Positions 17,464-26,075 of a stretch of DNA of 64,000 nucleotides are shown here, one piece after another. The first letter of the stretch is position 1; every line of letters begins with the position of its first letter. A program made the translations under genes and the position numbers. The notes under the pieces were generated by a model, which did no database searches, was not told the DNA's origin, and was given only the letters and a program-made list of their open reading frames with translations. The stretch is taken from the NCBI RefSeq assembly GCF_008042275.1, contig NZ_RDBK01000008.1:339176-403175 (forward strand), given 5' to 3'. Source of the DNA: Streptomyces sp. OR43 (GTDB lineage: Bacteria; Actinomycetota; Actinomycetes; Streptomycetales; Streptomycetaceae).

Positions 17464-20400
17464 GTGCCCGGGTTCACGCATCTGCATACCGTTTCCGGGT
17501 TCTCCCTGCGGTACGGGGCCTCGCACCCGGAGCGGCTGGCGGAGCGCGCCTCGGAACGGGGGATGGACGCCCTCGCGCTGACCGACCGCGACACCCTGGC
17601 GGGTACGGTCCGGTTCGCCAAGGCCTGTGAGCGGGCAGGGGTGCGGCCGCTCTTCGGGGTGGATCTCGCCGTGGCCCCCGCCGTGCGCGCGGAGGGCGAC
17701 GGGCGTACGCACCGGCTGCGGACCCCGGTCCGTGGTGGTGCCTTTGTCGATGAATCCGCACCCCGGGTCACCTTCCTCGCCCGCGACGGCGCCCAGGGCT
17801 GGGCCGAGCTCTGCCGCCTCGTCACCGCCGCCCACGCGGCCGTGCCCGACGGCGGCCGGCCCCTGGTCGACCGCTCCGCGCTGCCCGCCGAAGGGCTCAC
17901 CGTGCTGCTCGGACCCGACTCCGAGGTCGGCAGGGCGCTGGCCGCCGGCCGCCCCGACCGGGCCGCCGCCCTGCTCGCCCCCTGGCGGGAGGTGTACGGC
18001 GACGACCTGCGGCTCGAAGCCGTCCACCACGGCCGCGACGGCACCGGACCCGGTTCGCTGCGGCTCGCCGCCCGTACCGTCGGCTTCGCCGCCGAGCAGG
18101 GGATACGGGCCGTGCTGACCAACGCCGTCCGGTACGCCGATCCGGGGCAGGGCCCGGTCGCCGACGTACTCGACTCCGCCCGCAGGCTCGTCCCCGTCGA
18201 CCCGCGCCGCGCCCCGCTCGACAGCGGTGAGCGCTGGCTCAAGGACGCCCACGCGATGGCGGAGACCGCCGAGCGGATCACCTCCGCCGCCGGACTCGGC
18301 CCCGGCGCGGGGGCGCGACTGCTCGCGGAGACCCGGCACACCGCCGACGCCTGCGTGGTCAACCCCCGGGGCGACATCGGCCTCGGCTCCGTCCACTTCC
18401 CCGAACCGCACCTCGTCGGCGCGGACCGGCGCACCGCCCAGCGGGTGCTGGCCTCCCGCGCCGCCGCGGGCATGGTGCTGCGCGGCTACGACCGCAGGCG
18501 CGAGTACTGGGACCGGATGCACCACGAACTGGACATCATCGCCCACCACGGCTTCGCCTCGTACTTCCTCACGGTCGCCCGAGTGGTGGACGACGTACGG
18601 GAGATGAGGGTCCGGGTGGCCGCGCGCGGTTCCGGGGCCGGCTCCCTGGTCAACCATCTCCTCGGCATCGCCCACGCCGACCCGGTCGAGCACGGGCTGC
18701 TGATGGAGCGCTTCCTTTCCAAGCGCCGCTTCGTGCTGCCCGACATCGACATCGACGTCGAGTCGGCCCGCCGCCTCGACGTCTACCGCGCGATCATCGG
18801 CCGCTTCGGCGCCGAACGGGTCGCCACCGTCGCCATGCCCGAGACCTACCGGGTGCGCCACGCCATCCGCGACGTCGGCGCCGCACTCTCCATGAACCCG
18901 GCCGAGACCGACCGGCTCGCCAAGGCCTTCCCGCACATCCGGGCCCGCGACGCCCTCGCCGCCATGGAGGAACTGCCCGAACTGCGGGAAGTGGCGAGGA
19001 CGAAGGAGAAGTACGGACGGCTGTGGGAACTGGTGGAGGCGCTCGACGCCCTGCCGCGCGGCATCGCCATGCACCCGTGCGGGGTCCTTCTCTCCGACGC
19101 CTCGCTGCTGCGCCGCACCCCCGTCATGCCCACCAGCGGCGAGGGCTTCCCCATGGCGCAGTTCGACAAGGAGGACGTGGAGGACCTCGGGCTGCTCAAG
19201 CTCGATGTGCTCGGTGTACGGATGCAGTCGGCGATGGCGCACGCGGTCGCGGAGGTCGAGCGGGCCTCGGGCGAGGAAGTGGACCTGGACGCCGTGGAGC
19301 CGGGGGACCCGGAGACGTACCGGCTGATCAGGTCCGCCGAGACGCTGGGCTGTTTCCAGATCGAGTCGCCCGGCCAGCGTGACCTGGTCGGCAGGCTCCA
19401 GCCGGCCACGTTCCACGACCTGGTGGTCGACATCTCGCTGTTCCGGCCCGGTCCGGTCGCCGCCGACATGGTGCGCCCGTTCATCGAGGCCCGGCACGGC
19501 AGGGCGCCGGTCCGCTATCCGCATCCCGACCTGGAGGGACCGCTGCGCGAGACGTACGGAGTAGTGGTCTTCCACGAGCAGATCATCGAGATGGTCGACC
19601 TCATGACCGGCTGCGGCCGGGGTGAGGCCGACCGGGTCCGGCGCGGGCTCTCCGACCCCGGGTCGCAGGACCGGATCAGGCTCTGGTTCGCGCAGCACGC
19701 GGCAGCCCGGAAGTACGACGCCGAGGTGATCGCCCGTGCCTGGGAGATCATCGAGGCGTTCGGCAGCTACGGCTTCTGCAAGGCGCACGCGGTGGCCTTC
19801 GCCGTGCCGACCTACCAGTCGGCCTGGCTGAAGGCGCATCACCCGGCGGCCTTCTACGCCGGGCTGCTCACCCACGACCCGGGGATGTACCCGAAGCGGC
19901 TGCTGCTCGCGGACGCCCGGAGGCGCGGGGTTCCGGTGCTGCCACTGGATGTGAACCGGTCGGCGGCCGTCCATCGAATCGAACTGGTGTCTGATGAGGA
20001 GAGAGGGGGCGGGAAGGCCTGGGGGCTGCGGCTGGCGCTCTCGGACGTCCATGGGATCAGTGCGGCCGAGGTCGGCCGGATCGAGGCCGGGCAGCCCTAC
20101 ACCTCGCTGCTGGACTTCTGGCAGCGGGCCCGTCCGGGCAAGCCCGCCGCCGAACGGCTGGCCCAGGTCGGCGCGTTGGACGCGTTCGGCGCCAACCGGC
20201 GTGATCTGCTGCTCCACCTGTCCGAACTGCACCGGGCCCAGCGCGGCGCGGGTTCCGGCGGCTCGGGCGCGCAGCTTCCGCTCGGCGGCGGGCACCGGAC
20301 CGGGTCCATCGGTCTGCCCGACCTCAACGAGGCGGAACGGCTCAGCGCCGAACTGGGTGTGCTGAGCATGGACGTCTCGCGCCATCTGATGGGCGATCAC

Positions 20401-20949
20401 CACGCTTTCCTGGAGGAGCTCGGCGCGGTCTCGGCCAAGCGGCTGCGTGAGGCGCGGCACGGAGACACCGTGCTGGTCGCGGGTGCCAAGGCGGCCACCC
20501 AGACCCCGCCCGTCCGCTCCGGGCGCCGGGTCGTCTTCACGACCCTGGACGACGGTACGGGCCTGGTCGACCTGGCCTTCTTCGACGACAGTCATGCCGC
20601 CTGCGCGTACACCGTCTTCCACTCCTGGCTGCTGCTGGTGCGCGGGGTGGTGCAGCGGCGCGGGCCGCGGAGCCTGAGCGTGGTCGGCGCGGCCGCCTGG
20701 AACCTGGCCGAGCTGGCCGAGCTGCGGCGCACCGGCGGACTCGACGCGGTCGCGGCCCGGCTGGCGGAGGTGCCCGCTCCGGAGAAGGAGGAGGGCGCCG
20801 CGTCTTCCGAGTCCCCGGCGGACGACGGCCGCCGGATCCGGATGCCCACCGGCTACGAGATGAACCCCTGGTCCGACCTCCAGCCGCCCGGCGAGGGCGC
20901 ACCCACCGGACGGAAGCTGTGGCATCAGAGCCCGGGGAGTGCGGGATGA
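17464..20949 (+). CDS. dnaE2: Error-prone DNA polymerase III alpha subunit DnaE2
   Basis: 1161 residues; GTG 17464 with AGGAGG 5 nt upstream, followed directly by the PHP-domain opening FTHLHTVSGFSLRYG. A longer open frame upstream has no homology. Further marks are the polymerase Asp motif LPDIDIDVE, GSGAGSLVNHLLGI, FQIESPGQRDLV, a helix-hairpin-helix region near AERLAQVGALDAFG and a C-terminal OB domain. In actinobacteria DnaE2 performs damage-induced, mutagenic translesion synthesis with ImuB. It overlaps the next gene by 4 bp (ATGA), so the two are coupled. A SOS box precedes it. The C-terminal 50 residues are Streptomyces-type extension. Confidence 0.96.
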   Translation: MPGFTHLHTVSGFSLRYGASHPERLAERASERGMDALALTDRDTLAGTVRFAKACERAGVRPLFGVDLAVAPAVRAEGDGRTHRLRTPVRGGAFVDESAPRVTFLARDGAQGWAELCRLVTAAHAAVPDGGRPLVDRSALPAEGLTVLLGPDSEVGRALAAGRPDRAAALLAPWREVYGDDLRLEAVHHGRDGTGPGSLRLAARTVGFAAEQGIRAVLTNAVRYADPGQGPVADVLDSARRLVPVDPRRAPLDSGERWLKDAHAMAETAERITSAAGLGPGAGARLLAETRHTADACVVNPRGDIGLGSVHFPEPHLVGADRRTAQRVLASRAAAGMVLRGYDRRREYWDRMHHELDIIAHHGFASYFLTVARVVDDVREMRVRVAARGSGAGSLVNHLLGIAHADPVEHGLLMERFLSKRRFVLPDIDIDVESARRLDVYRAIIGRFGAERVATVAMPETYRVRHAIRDVGAALSMNPAETDRLAKAFPHIRARDALAAMEELPELREVARTKEKYGRLWELVEALDALPRGIAMHPCGVLLSDASLLRRTPVMPTSGEGFPMAQFDKEDVEDLGLLKLDVLGVRMQSAMAHAVAEVERASGEEVDLDAVEPGDPETYRLIRSAETLGCFQIESPGQRDLVGRLQPATFHDLVVDISLFRPGPVAADMVRPFIEARHGRAPVRYPHPDLEGPLRETYGVVVFHEQIIEMVDLMTGCGRGEADRVRRGLSDPGSQDRIRLWFAQHAAARKYDAEVIARAWEIIEAFGSYGFCKAHAVAFAVPTYQSAWLKAHHPAAFYAGLLTHDPGMYPKRLLLADARRRGVPVLPLDVNRSAAVHRIELVSDEERGGGKAWGLRLALSDVHGISAAEVGRIEAGQPYTSLLDFWQRARPGKPAAERLAQVGALDAFGANRRDLLLHLSELHRAQRGAGSGGSGAQLPLGGGHRTGSIGLPDLNEAERLSAELGVLSMDVSRHLMGDHHAFLEELGAVSAKRLREARHGDTVLVAGAKAATQTPPVRSGRRVVFTTLDDGTGLVDLAFFDDSHAACAYTVFHSWLLLVRGVVQRRGPRSLSVVGAAAWNLAELAELRRTGGLDAVAARLAEVPAPEKEEGAASSESPADDGRRIRMPTGYEMNPWSDLQPPGEGAPTGRKLWHQSPGSAG

Positions 20950-21035
20950 ACGGGACGAGCGGGATGAGCGGGATGAGCGGGGTGGGTGAGATGAGCGGGT
21001 TGAGCAGGGTGGGTGAGATGAGCGGGATGAGCGAG
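20946..21035 (+). repeat. Imperfect ATGAGCGGG-type microsatellite at the 5' end of the ImuB-like gene
   Basis: About 90 bp of degenerate GGGATGAGC / GGTGGGTGAGATGAGC units, encoding repeated M-S-G and V-G-E-M-S-G. The period of 9 to 27 bp is always a multiple of three, so copy change would keep frame. Confidence 0.7.
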
Positions 21036-22025
21036 CAGCCCGGAATCCTCTGCCTGCGGTTCCGCCGGGTCGGCGGCGGCCTCCCGGACGGCGCCGGTTA
21101 CACGGGGCTGCTCGCCCTGCTCGGTTCGTTCACCCCTCTCGTCGAGGCGGCGCCGCCCGACGGCGCGCTCGCCGATGTCCGGGGCGCGCTGCGCTACTTC
21201 GGGCGGGACGTGGCGGGCCTTGCCTCGGTGATCCGGGTCCGCGCGCTGGCCCTGCACGGCGTGGACTGCGCGATCGGGGCCGCCGGGAACCCGATGCTGG
21301 CCCGGATGGCGCTGCGGCAGGCCGCGCCCGGGACGACCTTCGTGGTGCCCGCCGGCGGGGCCGCCGCCTTCCTCGCGGACCGGCCGGCCGCCGCGCTGGA
21401 CGGCGTCGGGGCGGCGACGGCCCGGACCCTGTGCGGATACGGACTCGACTCCGTCGGCCGGATCGCGGCCGCTCCGCTCGGCACCCTGCAACGGATCACC
21501 GGGGTGCGGACCGGGCGCGAGCTGTGGGAGCGGGCGCACGGCATCGACCGTACGGCGGTCGTACCGAACGCCGCGGCCCGCTCGCTCGCCGCCGAACGGA
21601 CCTTTCCGCGCGACGAGCTGGACCGCGAGCGGCAGCGGCGTGCGCTCATGTCGCTCACCGAGGAGCTGGGGGCGAGGATGCGCGGCGAGGGGCAGGTGTG
21701 CCGCTCGCTCGCGGTCTCCGTGCGCTACGCCGACCGGACCGGGTACGCGACGCTGACCCGCAGCCGTACGCTCCGCGAGCCCACCGCGCACTCCGCGGAG
21801 CTCACCGCACTCGCCTACCGGATCCATGACTCGTTCGCCCTGCAGCGGGCCCGGGTGCGGGGGATCGCGCTGCGTGCCGAGGGGCTCGGCGAGGCCGGGC
21901 GGGCCGCGCACCAGCTGACCTTCGACCCGGTCGACGAGCGGGTCCGGCGGATCGAGGCGGTCGCGGACCGGCTGCGGGAGAAGTTCGGGCCGCGGGCCGT
22001 GATGCCGGGGCGGCTCGCGGCCTGA
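20946..22025 (+). CDS. Y-family polymerase-like protein lacking catalytic acids (ImuB-like)
   Basis: 359 residues, ATG overlapping the dnaE2 stop. It has the little-finger and helix-hairpin-helix core of Y-family polymerases (LDGVGAATARTLCGYGLDSVGRIAAAPL, RELWERAHGIDRT, ERTFPRDELDRE). The catalytic carboxylates are gone: the first motif reads ILCLRFRRVG where an active enzyme has V-D-M-D, and the S-I-D-E equivalent reads PPDGALADVRG with Glu replaced by Gly. Loss of these residues is typical of ImuB, the non-catalytic adaptor that recruits DnaE2 to the clamp. No ImuA homologue is adjacent. The first 30 residues are a Met/Gly/Ser repeat, so the true start may be one of several internal ATGs. 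Confidence 0.8.
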   Translation: MNGTSGMSGMSGVGEMSGLSRVGEMSGMSEQPGILCLRFRRVGGGLPDGAGYTGLLALLGSFTPLVEAAPPDGALADVRGALRYFGRDVAGLASVIRVRALALHGVDCAIGAAGNPMLARMALRQAAPGTTFVVPAGGAAAFLADRPAAALDGVGAATARTLCGYGLDSVGRIAAAPLGTLQRITGVRTGRELWERAHGIDRTAVVPNAAARSLAAERTFPRDELDRERQRRALMSLTEELGARMRGEGQVCRSLAVSVRYADRTGYATLTRSRTLREPTAHSAELTALAYRIHDSFALQRARVRGIALRAEGLGEAGRAAHQLTFDPVDERVRRIEAVADRLREKFGPRAVMPGRLAA

Positions 22026-22223
22026 GCCGCGTGCCGGACACCGTCCTGAACTGTCCTGAAGCCACGGTTACTCCCGGGTCAGTTTTTACCGACGCGTAAC
22101 TTCCCACGTAACCTTACTCGTGCGTAAGTTGGCATGAGCACATAGAACGTCGTCAGAACTTGTGGTCCGGGCCGCAGGGTGCACAGACATCGCAACTCCC
22201 TTGAGCCGCAAGGAGACCACACG

Positions 22224-23117
22224 ATGCTGCCCTGGACCCGTGCGCCGCGTACCCCACGTGCGCGGACCGCCCTCGCCGCACTGTTCCTCGCCGTCGCCGC
22301 AGTCGCCACCCCCACGGCCACCGCTGCTGCAGCCGCCCCCACCGCCGTCACGGCCACCTCCCGTGGCTGGAACGACTACTCCTGCAAGCCCTCCGCGGCC
22401 CACCCGCGGCCCGTCGTCCTGGTTCACGGGACCTTCGGGAACTCCGTCGACAACTGGCTCGTCCTCGCCCCCTACCTGGTCAACCGGGGCTACTGCGTCT
22501 ACTCGCTCGACTACGGGCAGCTCCCGGGCGTGCCGCTCTTCAACGGCCTCGGCCCGATCGACAAGTCGGCCGGACAGCTCGCCGCCTTCGTCGACAAGGT
22601 GCTCGCCTCCACCGGGGCCCCCAAGGCCGACCTCGTCGGCCACTCCCAGGGCGGCATGATGCCGAACTACTACCTGAAGTTCCTCGGCGGAGCGCCCAAG
22701 GTGAACGCCCTGGTCGGGCTCGCGCCCGACAACCACGGCACCACCCTCCTCGGCCTGACCAAGCTGCTTCCGTACTTCCCCGGCGCCGGGGACCTGCTCA
22801 ACGCCGGTACGCCGGGACTCGCCGACCAGGTGGCCGGATCGCCCTTCGTCACCAAGCTCAACTCGCTCCCCGACACCGTGCCCGGCGTGCACTACACCGT
22901 CATCGCGACCCGGTACGACGAGGTCGTGACCCCGTACCGGACACAGTTCCTGGACGGGCCGGACGTACGCAACGTCCTGCTCCAGGACCTGTGCCCGGTC
23001 GACCTGTCCGAGCATGTGGCGATCGGGACCATCGACCGGATCGCCTACCACGAGGTGGCGAACGCCCTGGACCCGGCGCACGCCACCCCGACCACGTGCG
23101 CCTCGGTCATCGGGTAG
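22224..23117 (+). CDS. Secreted triacylglycerol lipase / esterase
   Basis: 297 residues; ATG 22224 with AAGGAG upstream. The signal peptide ends near TAAAAAPTA. Alpha/beta-hydrolase marks: oxyanion VLVHGTFGNS, nucleophile elbow G139-H-S141-Q-G, later DEVVTPY (acid) and LSEHVAIG (His). Four Cys in the mature part could form two disulfides. The sequence type is the actinobacterial secreted lipase group that includes Streptomyces LipA-like enzymes. It acts outside the cell on lipids or esters. The 198-bp upstream region has three TTACG repeats on the complementary strand. Confidence 0.88.
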   Translation: MLPWTRAPRTPRARTALAALFLAVAAVATPTATAAAAAPTAVTATSRGWNDYSCKPSAAHPRPVVLVHGTFGNSVDNWLVLAPYLVNRGYCVYSLDYGQLPGVPLFNGLGPIDKSAGQLAAFVDKVLASTGAPKADLVGHSQGGMMPNYYLKFLGGAPKVNALVGLAPDNHGTTLLGLTKLLPYFPGAGDLLNAGTPGLADQVAGSPFVTKLNSLPDTVPGVHYTVIATRYDEVVTPYRTQFLDGPDVRNVLLQDLCPVDLSEHVAIGTIDRIAYHEVANALDPAHATPTTCASVIG

Positions 23118-23158
23118 GGAACGCGCCGGACAGCAACGGTCACTGACCGGACCGTCCG

Positions 23159-24184
23159 TCAGCGTCCGCGCCGGGCCGCCGCGGTGGCCCGGCGGCGGAC
23201 CGAGACCAGCAGGGCGGCGGCGCCCAGTGCGACCGCGGCGGCGCCCCCCATGGCCAGCCGGCCGGTGGCGGCGCTGCCGCCCGTCTCGGCGAGGTGGTCG
23301 GACCCGGCGACGGGGACGCCGGCCGACGCGCTGTCCGGCTCCGGGGCATTGGCCGGAGCCGGCGCACCGGCCGCCTCGGTGACCGCCGCGCCCGTACCGG
23401 CGTCGTCGTCACCGTGGCCGCCGTGCTCGACCGAGGACTTCTGCGCACCCTCGGTGATCTCCTGCTCGGAAGGCGCCGAAGCGGACGGCGCGGGCACGGC
23501 GGCGACCGAGCCGCTGCCGCTCGTTCCGCTGCCGCCCGCGCCGTCGAAGACCACGTCGGAGCACGCGTAGAACGCCTCGGGGGAGTCCGACCGCTGCCAG
23601 ACGGTGTAGACCAGCTGGCGTCCCGAGCGCTCGGGAACGGTGCCGTCGAAGACGTACGAACCGTCCACCAGCTCGGGGTCGGTGGCCTCGGCGAACGGCT
23701 TCTCCTCCAGGTCCGACCACTTCAGCGGCTTCGTGGGGTCGTAGCCGGCCGTGGTGAGATACAGCGCGAAGGAGCCCCGATGCGGTGCGGTGGCCCGGAA
23801 GCGGAAGGTGTGGGAGCCGGCCTTCACAGCGGTGGCCGGCCAGTCGGCGCGCGGCAGATCGAGCCCTTTGAACTTGTCGTTGCCCGCGCTGCACAGCTTG
23901 CCGTCCGGGATCAACTGCCGGTGTTTACCCGCCGCATTGGCGATGTTGACCCCGTTCCAGTCGTACAGCGCCTGTGTGCCGCCGGCCGCGACCGCGGCCA
24001 CGCACGCGGCGGACCGCGGGTGTTCCGGACCCTCGGCGAAACAGGCCGAGACCCGGCTCACCGGGTCCGTCAGCGACCCGTGCGCCGAGGCCGGAGCAGC
24101 GGTCAGGACAGTGACGACGAGCGGCGTCGCGGCGAGCGCGGCGACGGCGGCGGTCCGGCGGCGGGCGGGGGTGATGGCGGGCAT
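23159..24184 (-). CDS. AA10 lytic polysaccharide monooxygenase with LAETG cell-wall sorting signal
   Basis: 341 residues; ATG 24184 preceded by GAAGGAG. Signal peptide cleavage after ...APASA34 exposes His35, the first ligand of the copper histidine brace; the second is His135 in TAPHRGSF. The catalytic domain continues to about residue 220 with Cys pairs and AFYACSDVVF. A low-complexity Ala/Gly/Ser/Pro linker, rich in Asp and His (SSVEHGGHGDDDAG), leads to L298-A-E-T-G, a hydrophobic helix and RRR tail: a class E sortase-type anchor. It would oxidatively cleave chitin or cellulose while tethered to the wall. No separate carbohydrate-binding module is present. Confidence 0.9.
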   Translation of the reverse strand: MPAITPARRRTAAVAALAATPLVVTVLTAAPASAHGSLTDPVSRVSACFAEGPEHPRSAACVAAVAAGGTQALYDWNGVNIANAAGKHRQLIPDGKLCSAGNDKFKGLDLPRADWPATAVKAGSHTFRFRATAPHRGSFALYLTTAGYDPTKPLKWSDLEEKPFAEATDPELVDGSYVFDGTVPERSGRQLVYTVWQRSDSPEAFYACSDVVFDGAGGSGTSGSGSVAAVPAPSASAPSEQEITEGAQKSSVEHGGHGDDDAGTGAAVTEAAGAPAPANAPEPDSASAGVPVAGSDHLAETGGSAATGRLAMGGAAAVALGAAALLVSVRRRATAAARRGR

Positions 24185-24390
24185 GGTGAGGTACTCCTTC
24201 AGCGGTCCACGGCGGTCTGCGGGACGTCCGGGGAACAGCAAGCTAGCCCGCGCCCAGTCCCGGAAAGGCCCTGGAGAGGGGCTGCCGGCCATCGTTATGA
24301 CGGGCTTAAGGAGCCACTCAAGAACGCTTAAGACCTGCCTTCCCGAGAGAGACCTCCGCCGTTGTCAGTGGCAGCTGGCACGATCGGTCC

Positions 24391-25938
24391 ATGACGACGA
24401 TCGACTGGGACGCAGCCGCCGGATCCTTCGATGACGAGCCGGACCACGGCCTGCTCGACCCCGTGGTCCGGCATGCCTGGGCGCAGCGGCTGGAGAACTG
24501 GCTGCCCCGGGATCGGTCCGAGGTGCTCGACCTGGGATGCGGCACGGGAAGTCTGGCGCTGCTCGTCGCGGGGCAGGGCCACCGGGTCACCGCCGTGGAC
24601 CGCTCGCCCCGCATGGTCGAGCAGGCGCGCGCCAAGCTGGCCGGTACGGGGACGGAGGTCCTGGTCGGGGACGCCGCCGCGCCGCCGGTCGGCAAGCAGC
24701 GGTTCGACGTGATCCTGGCCCGGCACGTGGTGTGGCTGCTCCCCGATCCGGCCGCCGTCCTGGCCCACTGGTTCGGCCTGCTCCGGCCCGGCGGCAGACT
24801 GGTCCTGGTGGAGGGCGTGTGGAACGGGGTCGGTCTGTCCGCCCGGCGGCTCTCCGCGCTGCTCGCCCCGTTCACCGAGCGCGTCCACCACGAGCCGCTC
24901 TCCGGCGACCGGGACCTCTGGGGCAAGGAGGTCGACGACGAGCGCTACGCCCTGGTGGCGCGTGCCGAACCTCCCCGCCGGCACACCGAGGTCGTCGATG
25001 TGCATCTGATCCTCCGCCGGGGCCCGGACGTCCTGCTCGCCCGACGGGCCGGTACGGGGTACGCGGACGGGCTGCTGCACGCGCCGTCCGGGCACGTGGA
25101 GGACGGTGAGGACGTCCGGGAGGCGGTGATCCGCGAGACGGCCGAGGAGATCGGGGTGGCGCTGGAGCCGGAAGAGCTGCGCACCGCCCTGGTCATGCAG
25201 CACCGGGGACCGGGCGGCAACCCCAGGACGGGCTGGTTCTTCGAGGCGGCGTACGACCCCGAGCGTCCCCCGCACAACCGCGAACCGGACAAGTGTTCCG
25301 AGCTGGCGTGGTTCCCGCTGGACGCCCTGCCGGACGACATGGTCGCGTACTGCCGCGCCGGCCTGGACGGCTACCGGACGGGGGAGCACTTCCTGATCCA
25401 CTGGCACGAGGACGGCGACACCGTCGTGTTCGAGCCGCGGGGCGTCCGGCGGGCCGTTCCGCTGCCGGCCGGCGGGGCCCGCACCGGGCGGCTCCACCAC
25501 ATCGAGCTGTGGGTGCCCGACCTGGCGGCCGCCGCGTCCGGCTGGGGCTGGCTCCTCGGTGAGCTGGGCCATGTCCCGTACCAGCAGTGGGCGCACGGCC
25601 GCAGCTGGCGGCGGGGCGACAGCTATGTGGTGATCGAGCAGTCGCCCGACCTGGTCCCCGGAGGGCATGAGCGACGCCGCCCCGGGCTCAACCACCTGGC
25701 GTTCCACGTCGAGGACCGGGCCAGGCTCGACGCGCTGGTGGCCCGGGCCCCGGAGCACGGCTGGCGGCTGCTCTTCGGCGACCGCCATCCGCGGGCGGGC
25801 GGTGACGGGCACGTGGCCGCGTACCTGGAGGACACGGCGGGGTACGAGGTGGAGCTGGTGGCCGGCGCCGCGCCCACCCGCCCCGGGCCGTCGGCCCCGG
25901 CACCGCACACCGATGGCTGGGCGCGGCGGCGGCACTGA
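24391..25938 (+). CDS. Trifunctional fusion: SAM methyltransferase / NUDIX hydrolase / VOC (glyoxalase-like)
   Basis: 515 residues in one uninterrupted frame. Residues 1-195: class I methyltransferase with VLDLGCGTGSLALLVA and GDAAAPPVGKQRFDVILARHVVW. Residues about 200-350: NUDIX domain with box GHVEDGEDVREAVIRETAEE followed by IGV. Residues about 365-500: VOC domain (LHHIELWVPDLAAAASGWGWLL, then PGLNHLAFHVEDRARLDAL, then ED-AGYEVELV). Each domain looks intact. Joint substrates are unknown; a house-cleaning or detoxification role is inference. The final 15 residues are Pro-rich. Read-through between three separate genes is excluded by the lack of internal stops and starts with ribosome sites. 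Confidence 0.9.
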   Translation: MTTIDWDAAAGSFDDEPDHGLLDPVVRHAWAQRLENWLPRDRSEVLDLGCGTGSLALLVAGQGHRVTAVDRSPRMVEQARAKLAGTGTEVLVGDAAAPPVGKQRFDVILARHVVWLLPDPAAVLAHWFGLLRPGGRLVLVEGVWNGVGLSARRLSALLAPFTERVHHEPLSGDRDLWGKEVDDERYALVARAEPPRRHTEVVDVHLILRRGPDVLLARRAGTGYADGLLHAPSGHVEDGEDVREAVIRETAEEIGVALEPEELRTALVMQHRGPGGNPRTGWFFEAAYDPERPPHNREPDKCSELAWFPLDALPDDMVAYCRAGLDGYRTGEHFLIHWHEDGDTVVFEPRGVRRAVPLPAGGARTGRLHHIELWVPDLAAAASGWGWLLGELGHVPYQQWAHGRSWRRGDSYVVIEQSPDLVPGGHERRRPGLNHLAFHVEDRARLDALVARAPEHGWRLLFGDRHPRAGGDGHVAAYLEDTAGYEVELVAGAAPTRPGPSAPAPHTDGWARRRH

Positions 25939-25984
25939 CACCCGGTGGCGTGCTCCGGCGCGAGGCGGAGCACGCCACCGGGTG
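25939..25984. terminator. Bidirectional terminator between fusion gene and htpG
   Basis: Perfect 19-bp inverted repeat (25939-25957 and 25966-25984) with an 8-nt loop, starting directly after the stop of the fusion gene. Confidence 0.9.
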
Positions 25985-26075
25985 TGCGGGCCCCCTACCG
26001 GCGTCCGAGGGTGCTGTGGCGCCGCCCGGTGTCCGGGGCGGCCCGGCTGTCCGGCGGATCAGGGACCGGCAGGCT

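Noticed and set aside
17329..20925. 1198-codon minus-strand frame opposite dnaE2
   Set aside because: Shadow of dnaE2 with low-complexity composition and no recognisable fold.
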